From: an uncultured Lachnospiraceae bacterium
Lineage (GTDB): Bacteria; Bacillota; Clostridia; Lachnospirales; Lachnospiraceae
Assembly: GCA_902767235.1 (NCBI GenBank)
Contig: CACXGR010000109.1
Coordinates: 1-6,051, forward strand
DNA: 6,051 bases
Direction of reading: 5' to 3'
Shown: one piece after another, positions 1 to 6,037 of the stretch
How the letters are laid out: each line of letters begins with the position of its first letter
How positions within the stretch are numbered: the stretch's first letter is position 1
Position numbers and translations under genes: made by a program
Notes under the pieces: model-generated
What the model saw: the letters and a program-made list of their open reading frames with translations, nothing else
The model's database searches: none
What the model was told of the DNA's origin: nothing

Positions 1-1
1 C

Positions 2-835
2 GACTTCAAGGGCATCTACAAGGCTATGGAAGGCAGACCGGTCACGATCCGTTTCCTGGATCCGCCGCTGCATGAGTTCGTTCCCACCACAGAGGAAGAC
101 ATTGCCGAACTGGCAGCAGAGATGGGTCTTGAAGTTGCAGCGGTCAAGGCTCGCTGCGACGCGCTCCACGAGTTCAACCCGATGATGGGTCACCGCGGAT
201 GCCGTCTTGCCGTCACATTCCCTGAGATCGCCAAGATGCAGACAAGAGCTGTCATGGAGGCTGCCATCGAAGTGAACGCTGAGGAAGGCTATAACATCAT
301 TCCCGAGATCATGGTCCCTCTGGTAGGCGACAAGAAAGAGCTCGCATTTGTCAAGAAGACCATCGTAGAGACCGCAGAGAAGGTCAAAGAAGAGAAGGGT
401 TCCGATATCCAGTACCACATCGGCACCATGATCGAGATCCCCAGAGCAGCGCTTATGGCTGACGAGATCGCAGAAGAGGCAGAGTTCTTCAGCTTCGGTA
501 CCAACGATCTGACCCAGATGACCTTCGGCTTCTCCCGCGACGATGCAGGCAAGTTCCTGACCGACTACTACAAGAGCAAGATCTACGAGTCCGATCCTTT
601 CGCACACCTCGACCAGAACGGCGTAGGCCAGCTGATCCAGATGGCAGCAGAGAAGGGCCGCAAGGTTCGCCCCGACATCAAGCTCGGCATCTGCGGCGAG
701 CACGGCGGAGATCCGGCATCCATCGAGTTCTGCAACAAGGTTGGCCTGAGCTATGTATCCTGCTCACCTTTCCGCGTACCGATCGCAAGACTGGCTGCAG
801 CGCAGGCAGCGATCAAGAACGGCGATGTGAAGTAA
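2..835 (+). CDS. ppdK: Pyruvate, phosphate dikinase, C-terminal part (5' end outside window)
   Basis: This is the last 277 codons of pyruvate phosphate dikinase, a cytoplasmic enzyme that interconverts pyruvate + ATP + phosphate with phosphoenolpyruvate + AMP + pyrophosphate. The reading frame is open from base 2, so the ATG at 26 is internal and not the start. The fragment is the TIM-barrel pyruvate/PEP-binding domain. Fragment residues R17 (VTIR-LDPP), E145 (MIEIPRAAL), N168-D169 (GTNDLTQ) and C231 (GICGEHGGDP) are all offset by 600 from the R617, E745, N768 and C831 that I recall for the Clostridium symbiosum enzyme. The catalytic residues are therefore present and correctly spaced, and the full protein should be close to the usual length of about 874 residues. 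The phosphohistidine and ATP-grasp domains lie upstream of the window. In anaerobes the enzyme often works in pyrophosphate-linked glycolysis or gluconeogenesis. The gene ends just before a strong hairpin and converges on a small minus-strand gene. The family call is very secure. Confidence 0.97.
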   Translation, partial: DFKGIYKAMEGRPVTIRFLDPPLHEFVPTTEEDIAELAAEMGLEVAAVKARCDALHEFNPMMGHRGCRLAVTFPEIAKMQTRAVMEAAIEVNAEEGYNIIPEIMVPLVGDKKELAFVKKTIVETAEKVKEEKGSDIQYHIGTMIEIPRAALMADEIAEEAEFFSFGTNDLTQMTFGFSRDDAGKFLTDYYKSKIYESDPFAHLDQNGVGQLIQMAAEKGRKVRPDIKLGICGEHGGDPASIEFCNKVGLSYVSCSPFRVPIARLAAAQAAIKNGDVK

Positions 836-870
836 TGCGCTTCATGGATGGAAAATCATAACCAAAGATA

Positions 871-916
871 AAAAGAGGACCGCCCTGAGAATCCATTCTC
901 AGGGCGGTCCTCTTTG
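871..916. terminator. Bidirectional rho-independent terminator between ppdK and the convergent small gene
   Basis: The arms 872-890 and 897-915 are perfectly complementary over 19 bp. An additional A-T pair (891/896) closes a four-base TCCA loop. The core is G+C-rich (GGACCGCCCTGAG), with A-run and T-run flanks. Read on the + strand the 3' arm ends in TCTTT. Read on the - strand it runs into a longer T-rich tail (CTCTTTTTATCTTT). The hairpin starts 36 bases after the ppdK stop and ends 16 bases from the stop of the minus-strand gene. That position and symmetry fit one element terminating both convergent transcripts; the minus-strand direction has the better T tract. Confidence 0.9.
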
Positions 917-931
917 TATAACTCGCTGTGC

Positions 932-1195
932 TCACGCAAGTCCTTTCCAGGTGACACCGTAGATCTGCTCCATGACTTTGCAGATCTCATCCTTCATGTG
1001 CTGGCAGGCCTCGCTTTCGGTAGCAAACTGCATGAGGCCGATCTTATTCTTTTTTTCGCTGAAGTAGACTTCCCATTTGTTCTCGGGAGATCTTCCGAGA
1101 CAGATCCTGTTGGTATGGGCGCCGCCCCTCAGATTATATAAGTGAGAAGGGACCAGATGCTCCTTGAAGAAAACTTTCAATTCTTTTACAGTCAT
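932..1195 (-). CDS. Uncharacterised small protein, 87 residues
   Basis: I do not recognise the family with certainty. The gene is real by context. Read on the minus strand, an AGGAGG (1202-1207) sits 6 bases before the ATG (1193-1195), a plausible promoter lies upstream, and a strong terminator follows the stop. The + strand frame across the same DNA (914-1141) lacks such signals and would run through the terminator hairpin. The protein is soluble-looking, with no signal peptide or membrane segment. It has an amphipathic N-terminal helix (MTVKELKVFFKEHL), then a segment rich in G, N and R (about residues 21-40), then a probable beta hairpin around WEVYFSEKKNKIGLMQF (41-57). It ends with a helix rich in acidic and basic residues (TESEACQHMKDEICKVMEQI, 59-78). 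There are three cysteines (32, 64, 72). The WEVYFSE...G...F.TESEAC layout resembles small unannotated clostridial proteins I recall, some of them immunity-like, but this is a weak impression. No function is assigned. Confidence 0.85.
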   Translation of the reverse strand: MTVKELKVFFKEHLVPSHLYNLRGGAHTNRICLGRSPENKWEVYFSEKKNKIGLMQFATESEACQHMKDEICKVMEQIYGVTWKGLA

Positions 1196-1201
1196 AACTC
1201 G

Positions 1202-1207
1202 CCTCCT
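1202..1207 (-). promoter_or_regulatory. Ribosome binding site of the 87-residue gene
   Basis: On the minus strand this reads AGGAGG, a perfect Shine-Dalgarno core, 6 bases upstream of the ATG at 1193-1195. It is the main evidence that the minus-strand frame is translated and it fixes the start. Confidence 0.88.
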
Positions 1208-1228
1208 ATAAGATCACTTTGATTAACG

Positions 1229-1243
1229 TAGTTTTTAAAACTA
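1229..1243. repeat. Short perfect palindrome at the predicted start of the small gene's transcript
   Basis: TAGTTTT (1229-1235) and AAAACTA (1237-1243) are perfect inverted copies around a single central T. The element lies immediately downstream of the predicted -10 of the minus-strand gene and covers its predicted transcription start. A repressor site is possible from the position, but the sequence is almost all A and T, so it could be chance. Confidence 0.35.
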
Positions 1244-1248
1244 GATAT

Positions 1249-1277
1249 AATATAACACCAAACTGTGTGCAGCGCAA
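1249..1277 (-). promoter_or_regulatory. Predicted sigma-A type promoter of the 87-residue gene
   Basis: On the minus strand, TTGCGC (1272-1277, -35) and TATATT (1249-1254, -10) are separated by 17 bases. The -10 matches the consensus at 5 of 6 positions and the -35 at 3 of 6, so the -35 is weak. A TATTAT two bases further on is an alternative -10. The predicted start is near 1242, giving an untranslated leader of about 45 bases. The region is A+T-rich, so chance matches are possible. Confidence 0.5.
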
Positions 1278-1282
1278 TATGC

Positions 1283-1390
1283 TCTGAAAATATAAATAAA
1301 CTATTAAAGATAAAAAACGTAAAGCAAATGAGTAAAAACGAGAAATACAGAGAAATACAAAGAAAAACTTAAAAAACAGAAGAAAAGTAC
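1283..1390. other. A-rich intergenic stretch with roughly 10-base phased A-tracts
   Basis: This is the gene-free stretch between the two divergent promoters, and I see no coding frame in it. The + strand is very rich in A. From about 1334 to 1386 the A-runs are centred near 1336, 1344, 1354, 1365, 1373 and 1384, close to one helical turn apart. Within it AGAAATACAG (1341-1350) is followed by AGAAATACAA (1351-1360), a near-perfect 10-base tandem repeat, with a decayed third unit at 1361-1370. Phased A-tracts are known to bend DNA, and A+T-rich DNA upstream of a -35 can contact the RNA polymerase alpha subunit. A role in raising groES promoter activity is inference. Confidence 0.45.
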
Positions 1391-1403
1391 AGGCTTTTCA
1401 CGG

Positions 1404-1432
1404 TTGCATTCAGAAGAGGATAAAACTATTAT
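1404..1432 (+). promoter_or_regulatory. Predicted sigma-A type promoter of groES-groL
   Basis: TTGCAT (1404-1409, -35) and TATTAT (1427-1432, -10) are separated by exactly 17 bases. The predicted start of transcription is near 1439-1440, a few bases before the CIRCE operator. This is the usual geometry of HrcA-repressed chaperone promoters in Gram-positive bacteria. The leader to the groES ATG would be about 100 bases. Confidence 0.75.
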
Positions 1433-1443
1433 ACCAACTAGAG

Positions 1444-1470
1444 TTAGCACTCGATAGGAGTGAGTGCTAA
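1444..1470. promoter_or_regulatory. CIRCE operator (HrcA binding site)
   Basis: TTAGCACTC (1444-1452), a nine-base spacer, then GAGTGCTAA (1462-1470) is an exact match to the CIRCE consensus TTAGCACTC-N9-GAGTGCTAA. One more G-C pair (1443/1471) extends the inverted repeat to 10 bp per arm. It lies just downstream of the predicted start of transcription, so bound HrcA would block initiation or early elongation. In known systems the repressor loses activity when GroEL is titrated by unfolded protein, giving heat induction. hrcA itself is not in this window. Confidence 0.97.
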
Positions 1471-1524
1471 CAATCCGCATAAGACATATATTTTGATAAA
1501 GAATATTTGTTTATTCACGCAGAT

Positions 1525-1532
1525 AAAGGAGG
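1525..1532 (+). promoter_or_regulatory. Ribosome binding site of groES
   Basis: AAAGGAGG lies 7 bases upstream of the ATG at 1540. It decides the start: the same frame can be opened from a TTG at 1507, but that would place the Shine-Dalgarno sequence inside the coding region and add residues not found in GroES proteins. Confidence 0.92.
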
Positions 1533-1539
1533 CGTACAT

Positions 1540-1824
1540 ATGAAGTTAGTACCTTTGGGAGACAGAGTAGTTCTCAAACAGCTTGAAGCAGAGCAGACCA
1601 CCAAGTCCGGCATTGTCCTTCCCGGCCAGGAGAAGGAAAAACCCCAGCAGGCGGAAGTCATCGCAGTGGGTCCCGGCGGCGTTGTTGACGGCAAAGAGAT
1701 TAAGATGGAAGTCAAGGCCGGCGACAAGGTCATCTATTCCAAATATGCCGGTACAGAGGTGAAGCTCGAGGATGAAAAGTTCATCATCGTCAAGCAGAAC
1801 GATATTCTGGCGATCATTGAATAA
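1540..1824 (+). CDS. groES: Co-chaperonin GroES (10 kDa chaperonin)
   Basis: This is a 94-residue cytoplasmic co-chaperonin, the normal GroES length. It forms the seven-fold lid that closes the GroEL cavity in an ATP-dependent way so that enclosed proteins can fold. The N-terminus MKLVPLGDRVVLKQ is typical. The mobile loop covers about residues 17-33, with the hydrophobic I25-V26-L27 that docks on the GroEL apical domain. It is followed by EKPQQAEVIAVGPG, a family hallmark, then the roof hairpin (about 44-56) and the closing strands VKAGDKVIYSKYAGTEV and ILAI. The start is fixed by AAAGGAGG 7 bases before the ATG. The gene is first in a two-gene operon, 44 bases ahead of groL, with CIRCE in its leader. 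Nothing is missing or unusual in the protein. Confidence 0.98.
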   Translation: MKLVPLGDRVVLKQLEAEQTTKSGIVLPGQEKEKPQQAEVIAVGPGGVVDGKEIKMEVKAGDKVIYSKYAGTEVKLEDEKFIIVKQNDILAIIE

Positions 1825-1868
1825 AGAGACTGCAAGGTCTGTTTTGAACAGAAGAAAGAGGTAAAAAA

Positions 1869-3485
1869 ATGGCAAAGGATCTCAAACACGGCACAGATGC
1901 AAGAGTAGCTATGGCTGCCGGCATCAACAAACTCGCAGATACAGTAAAGATCACACTGGGCCCCAAGGGCAGAAACGTAGTTCTGGATAAATCCTACGGC
2001 GCACCCACCATCACCAACGACGGTGTCACGATCGCCAAGGAGATCGAGCTCGAGGATAATTTCGAGAACATGGGCGCACAGCTGGTCAAGGAAGTTGCGA
2101 CCAAGACCAATGACGTGGCAGGCGACGGCACCACGACCGCTACCGTTCTCGCCCAGGCTATGATCAACGAAGGCATGAAGAACCTGGCTGCAGGCGCCAA
2201 CCCGATCGTACTCAGAAAGGGCATGAAGAAGGCTACCGATGCAGCGGTTGAGGCCATCAAGAGCATGAGCACACCGGTCAACGGCAAGGCGCACATTGAA
2301 AACGTAGCCACCATTTCCTCCGGCGACGCAGAAGTCGGAAAGATGGTCGCAGACGCGATGGAGAAGGTCTCCAAAGACGGCGTCATCACGATCGAAGAGT
2401 CCAAGACCATGCTCACAGAGCTGGATCTGGTCGAAGGCATGCAGTTCGACAGAGGCTACATCAGCGCTTACATGGCAACTGATATGGATAAGATGGAAGC
2501 GGTCCTTGACGATCCCTACATCCTGATCACAGACAAGAAGATCTCGACGATCCAGGATGTCCTTCCCCTTCTTGAGCAGATCGTCAAGATGGGCGCCAAG
2601 CTCCTGATCATCGCTGAGGATGTTGAGGGCGAAGCACTCACAACACTGATCGTCAACAAGCTGCGCGGCACATTCAGCGTTGTTGCTGTCAAGGCACCCG
2701 GTTACGGCGACAGAAGGAAAGCCATGCTCGAGGATATCGCGATCCTCACCGGCGGCACCGTCATCAGCTCCGACCTCGGTCTCGAGCTCAAGGACGCCAC
2801 GCTCGATCAGCTCGGACGCGCCAAGAGCGTCAAGGTCGAGAAGGAAAACACGGTTATCGTCGACGGACTCGGCGACAAGAATGCACTGGCATCCCGCGTT
2901 GCCCAGATCAAGAAGCAGATCGAAGAGACCAAGTCCGACTTTGACAGAGAGAAACTTCAGGAGCGTCTCGCCAAGCTCGCAGGCGGCGTAGCGGTCATCC
3001 GCGTCGGCGCAGCTACCGAGACAGAGATGAAAGAGGCAAAATATCGCATGGAGGATGCTCTGAACGCGACCCGCGCGGCTGTGGAAGAGGGTATCATCCC
3101 CGGCGGCGGAAGCGCATACATCCACGCATCCAAGGCAGTCGAGAAGGCAGTGGAAGCCCTCGAAGGCGATGAGAAGACCGGCGCCCAGATCGTTCTGAAG
3201 GCCCTGGAGGCTCCTCTGAACCAGATCGCTGAGAACGCAGGCCTCAACGGCGCTGTCATCGTAAACAAAGTCAAGGAGTCCAAAGAGGGCATCGGCTTTG
3301 ATGCGTACACTGAGAAGTATGTCAACATGATCGAAGACGGTATCCTCGATCCCGCCAAGGTCTCCAGAAGCGCTCTGCAGAATGCAACTTCCGTTGCTTC
3401 CAGCTTCCTGACGACCGAGGCAGCTGTCGCGACCATCAAGGAGCCCATGCCTCCGATGCCCGCAGGCGGCGCAGGAATGATGTGA
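1869..3485 (+). CDS. groL: Chaperonin GroEL (60 kDa chaperonin)
   Basis: This is a complete 538-residue chaperonin, slightly shorter than E. coli GroEL (548). It forms the double heptameric ring that binds unfolded cytosolic proteins and folds them with GroES in ATP-driven cycles. The nucleotide pocket is intact: LGPKG (30-34), D51 in TITNDGV, GDGTTT (85-90, with D86 matching E. coli D87), the GIIPGGG turn just before about residue 415, and D396 matching the hydrolysis residue E. coli D398. The equatorial, intermediate and apical domains follow the usual order, with the apical domain at about 190-375. The tail ends MPPMPAGGAGMM, a short version of the Gly-Met rich C-terminus. An AGAGG (1857-1861) lies 7 bases before the ATG and is weaker than the groES site. 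No promoter is evident in the 44-base gap, so it is co-transcribed with groES under CIRCE control. A hairpin terminator follows 52 bases after the stop. Confidence 0.99.
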   Translation: MAKDLKHGTDARVAMAAGINKLADTVKITLGPKGRNVVLDKSYGAPTITNDGVTIAKEIELEDNFENMGAQLVKEVATKTNDVAGDGTTTATVLAQAMINEGMKNLAAGANPIVLRKGMKKATDAAVEAIKSMSTPVNGKAHIENVATISSGDAEVGKMVADAMEKVSKDGVITIEESKTMLTELDLVEGMQFDRGYISAYMATDMDKMEAVLDDPYILITDKKISTIQDVLPLLEQIVKMGAKLLIIAEDVEGEALTTLIVNKLRGTFSVVAVKAPGYGDRRKAMLEDIAILTGGTVISSDLGLELKDATLDQLGRAKSVKVEKENTVIVDGLGDKNALASRVAQIKKQIEETKSDFDREKLQERLAKLAGGVAVIRVGAATETEMKEAKYRMEDALNATRAAVEEGIIPGGGSAYIHASKAVEKAVEALEGDEKTGAQIVLKALEAPLNQIAENAGLNGAVIVNKVKESKEGIGFDAYTEKYVNMIEDGILDPAKVSRSALQNATSVASSFLTTEAAVATIKEPMPPMPAGGAGMM

Positions 3486-3537
3486 GGATGATCCGCAAGG
3501 AAAAGACCGCGATCGTCTGACATCAGAGAATATGATC

Positions 3538-3573
3538 AAAAAGGGAACTGTCCGAAAGGGCAGTTCCTTTTTT
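3538..3573 (+). terminator. Rho-independent terminator of the groES-groL operon
   Basis: A 16-bp stem (3538-3553 with 3558-3573, including two G-T pairs) is capped by a GAAA tetraloop (3554-3557). The 3' arm ends in six T residues (3568-3573). The G+C-rich centre, stable tetraloop and T-run make a strong intrinsic terminator that separates the chaperonin operon from rel. Confidence 0.93.
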
Positions 3574-3648
3574 CTGCGGGTATGTGCACCGGCGACATAT
3601 CCGGCCGGGTTTTGTTTGATAGTATTGAGAGTTTTCTGACAACAGTAT

Positions 3649-3677
3649 TTGACGAATGTCCGAAATAATCATATAAT
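3649..3677 (+). promoter_or_regulatory. Near-consensus sigma-A promoter of rel
   Basis: TTGACG (3649-3654, 5 of 6 to the -35 consensus) and TATAAT (3672-3677, perfect -10) are spaced 17 bases apart. The predicted start is near 3684, giving a leader of only about 38 bases. I see no operator-like repeat around it. The gene therefore appears to have its own strong, probably constitutive promoter. Confidence 0.82.
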
Positions 3678-3711
3678 ATGGCAATACTTTATGAAAAGTT
3701 TATGAGTATCG

Positions 3712-3717
3712 AAAGGA
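3712..3717 (+). promoter_or_regulatory. Probable ribosome binding site of rel
   Basis: AAAGGA lies 4 bases before the ATG at 3722 and 13 bases before the in-frame ATG at 3731. The first spacing is short and the second is long, so this site alone does not settle the start. No other Shine-Dalgarno match is better placed. Confidence 0.6.
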
Positions 3718-3721
3718 TCGG

Positions 3722-6037
3722 ATGGGGGAGATGACCGATAAGATCGAAGAGAGGACTTTCAAGGAGTTCGACAACGGCAGAATTGAAGACATCGGAGAGT
3801 TTTTGAGTCCGGAAGTGCTGTACTCGGACGTCATTGAGCGTGTCCGCAGATATCATCCTTCTGACGATATCTCTTTGATCGAAAAGGGATATGAGGTCGC
3901 GCGCAAGGCCCACGAGGGGCAGAAGCGCAAATCTGGAGAGCCCTATATCATTCATCCTCTGTACGTGGCCCTGATCCTGGCGGATCTGGAGCTGGACAAG
4001 GAGACCATTACGGCGGGCCTTCTGCACGATGTCGTGGAAGACACGATCATGACCAAGGAACAGATCGAGGAGGAGTTCGGCAGCGACGTGGCGCTCCTGG
4101 TGGACGGCGTCACCAAGCTGGAAAAACTCAAGCTCTCCGGCGACTATCACGACAAGACCCAGGTGCAGCAGGAAAATCAGGCGAGAAACCTGCGCAAGAT
4201 GTTCCTGGCTATGGCCAAGGATATACGGGTGATCCTCATCAAGCTGGCCGACCGCCTGCACAATATGAGGACCCTCAGCCATATGCCGCCCCAGAAGCAG
4301 ATCCGCATCGCCCAGGAAACACTGGACATCTATTCCCCCATCGCCTCCAGGCTGGGGATCTCCAAGATCAAGGTGGAGCTGGACGACCTGTCTCTCAAAT
4401 ATCTCAAACCCGACGTATACTATGACCTCGTGGAAAAGGTCGCACAGCGCAAGTCTGAGCGGGAAAAATACGTCCGGGAGATTGCCGTCGATGTCAAAAA
4501 GCATATTGAGAATGCCGGTATAGAAGGAAAAGTCGACGGACGAGTCAAACATTTTTTCAGCATCTACAAGAAAATGGTAAACCAGGGAAAGAGCCTTGAC
4601 CAGATCTACGATCTGTTTGCGGTGAGGATCATCGTAAACTCCGTCAAGGACTGTTATGCTGCCCTGGGCGTCATCCACGAGATGTATAAGCCGATCCCCG
4701 GAAGGTTCAAGGACTACATCGCGATGCCCAAGCCGAACAAATACCAGTCGCTGCACACGACGCTGATCGGCCCCACGGGACAGCCCTTCGAGATCCAGAT
4801 CAGGACCTTCGAGATGCACAGAGCTGCAGAATACGGTATCGCGGCACATTGGAAGTATAAGGAGCAGTCTGACGGCAAGAAGCCTGAGGAGAAGGAAGAA
4901 GAGAAGCTGCTCTGGCTCAGGCAGATCCTGGAATGGCAGCGGGATATGTCTGACAACCGGGAATTCATGGACCTCTTAAAGAGCGATCTGGATCTGTTTT
5001 CCGACAGCGTCTACTGCTTCACACCCAGAGGGGAGGTCAAGAACCTGCCCACCGGCTCCACGCCCATTGATTTTGCATATTCCATTCACTCGGCAGTGGG
5101 CAACAGGATGATCGGCGCACGTGTCAACGGCAGGATCGTCAATATCGATTACAAGATCAAAAACGGCGACCGGATCGAGATCATCACGAGCCAGAACTCA
5201 AAGGGACCCAGCCCGGACTGGCTGGGGATCGTCAGGAGCGCCTCGACCCGCAATAAGATCAATCAGTGGTTCCGCAAGGAGATGAAGGAAGAGAACATCA
5301 ACAGCGGAAAAGAGCTGATGGCTGCTTACTGTAAGACCAAGGGCTATGTGCTGTCGGATCTGTTAAAGCCGGAGTATAAGGAGTACATCCTCAAAAAGTA
5401 TGGCTTCAGGGAGTGGGACGCCGTGCTGGCGGCGATCGGCCACGGAGGCGTCAAGGAAGGCCAGATCGTCAACAAGCTCCATGAACTCTATGAGGAGGAC
5501 CACAAGAAGCAGCTCAGTGACGAAGAGGTGCTCAGAGAGATCTCAGAGAACAGGCCGCACATGCACAGCAAGGGGCAGGGCGCCATTGTCGTCAAGGGGA
5601 TCCACGACCTGGCGGTGCGCTTTTCCAAGTGCTGCAACCCCGTTCCGGGTGACGAGATCGTGGGATTTGTCACCAGGGGAAGAGGCGTATCCATTCACAG
5701 GGCAGACTGCGTGAACGTTGTGAACGTCACAGACGAGAACAAAGGAAGAGTCATCGAGGCCTCCTGGGTCGACGGCGCGCAGGATGAAAAAGAAGCGGGA
5801 TTCGTCTCCGAGATCATCATCTATGCCAATGACAGAGCCGGCCTCTTAAACGACGTGACCAAGACTTTCTCCGAGAGAGATATCAATATTTTGAAAGTAA
5901 ACACAATGACGAGCAAGCACGGCATCGCGACGCTGACCATCAGCTTCGAGGTTAAGAGCGTGGAAGAACTGCAGGAGATCTGCGGCAAGCTCCAGAATAT
6001 CCGTGCGGTTCAGGCAGTAAAGAGAACGAACGGATGA
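3722..6037 (+). CDS. rel: Bifunctional-type (p)ppGpp synthetase/hydrolase, RelA/SpoT family
   Basis: This is a complete 771-residue long RSH protein, cytosolic and ribosome-associated. It makes (p)ppGpp from ATP and GDP/GTP on starvation and also degrades it. Domains in order: HD hydrolase (about 45-200) with H64, H78, H102-D103, D177 and N181 (HEGQ, IIHPL, LLHDVVEDT, ADRLHNMR). Then the synthetase (about 260-375) with R328-F329-K330-D331 and E357 (FEIQIRT). Next TGS (about 428-490), a helical region, the conserved-cysteine zinc-finger domain (C637-C638 in FSKCCNPVPGDE), and ACT (about 697-771). RFKD is the form found in bifunctional Rel enzymes, whereas RelA-type synthetase-only proteins have EFDD. 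With intact hydrolase residues this supports both activities. It is some 30 residues longer than typical Firmicutes Rel, mostly at the N-terminus. The start is 3722 or 3731, three codons later. It has its own promoter. Its stop overlaps a possible downstream ATG. Confidence 0.97.
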   Translation: MGEMTDKIEERTFKEFDNGRIEDIGEFLSPEVLYSDVIERVRRYHPSDDISLIEKGYEVARKAHEGQKRKSGEPYIIHPLYVALILADLELDKETITAGLLHDVVEDTIMTKEQIEEEFGSDVALLVDGVTKLEKLKLSGDYHDKTQVQQENQARNLRKMFLAMAKDIRVILIKLADRLHNMRTLSHMPPQKQIRIAQETLDIYSPIASRLGISKIKVELDDLSLKYLKPDVYYDLVEKVAQRKSEREKYVREIAVDVKKHIENAGIEGKVDGRVKHFFSIYKKMVNQGKSLDQIYDLFAVRIIVNSVKDCYAALGVIHEMYKPIPGRFKDYIAMPKPNKYQSLHTTLIGPTGQPFEIQIRTFEMHRAAEYGIAAHWKYKEQSDGKKPEEKEEEKLLWLRQILEWQRDMSDNREFMDLLKSDLDLFSDSVYCFTPRGEVKNLPTGSTPIDFAYSIHSAVGNRMIGARVNGRIVNIDYKIKNGDRIEIITSQNSKGPSPDWLGIVRSASTRNKINQWFRKEMKEENINSGKELMAAYCKTKGYVLSDLLKPEYKEYILKKYGFREWDAVLAAIGHGGVKEGQIVNKLHELYEEDHKKQLSDEEVLREISENRPHMHSKGQGAIVVKGIHDLAVRFSKCCNPVPGDEIVGFVTRGRGVSIHRADCVNVVNVTDENKGRVIEASWVDGAQDEKEAGFVSEIIIYANDRAGLLNDVTKTFSERDINILKVNTMTSKHGIATLTISFEVKSVEELQEICGKLQNIRAVQAVKRTNG

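Noticed and set aside
914..1141. A 75-codon + strand frame opposite the small minus-strand gene
   Set aside because: It begins inside the terminator hairpin, has no ribosome binding site, and the minus-strand frame has far stronger translation signals.
1507..1539. An 11-residue N-terminal extension of GroES from a TTG
   Set aside because: The AAAGGAGG at 1525-1532 and the ATG at 1540 give a standard 94-residue GroES. The extension would put the ribosome binding site inside the gene.
1734..3539. A 601-codon open frame on the minus strand across groL
   Set aside because: It lies entirely opposite the unmistakable groL gene and part of groES, overlaps the groL terminator, has a low-complexity C/D/L-rich translation and no recognisable domain. 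Long antisense frames are a common by-product of G+C-biased third positions.
3589..3616. A second hairpin (CCGGC...GCCGG) followed by T residues downstream of the groL terminator
   Set aside because: The stem is only 5 bp with a 10-base loop and the T-run is interrupted. It is much weaker than the 3538-3573 terminator and likely chance.
3689..4849. A 386-codon open frame on the minus strand across the 5' half of rel
   Set aside because: It is opposite a full-length, motif-complete rel gene and would begin inside it. No family resemblance or convincing ribosome binding site was seen, so it is a shadow of rel codon use.
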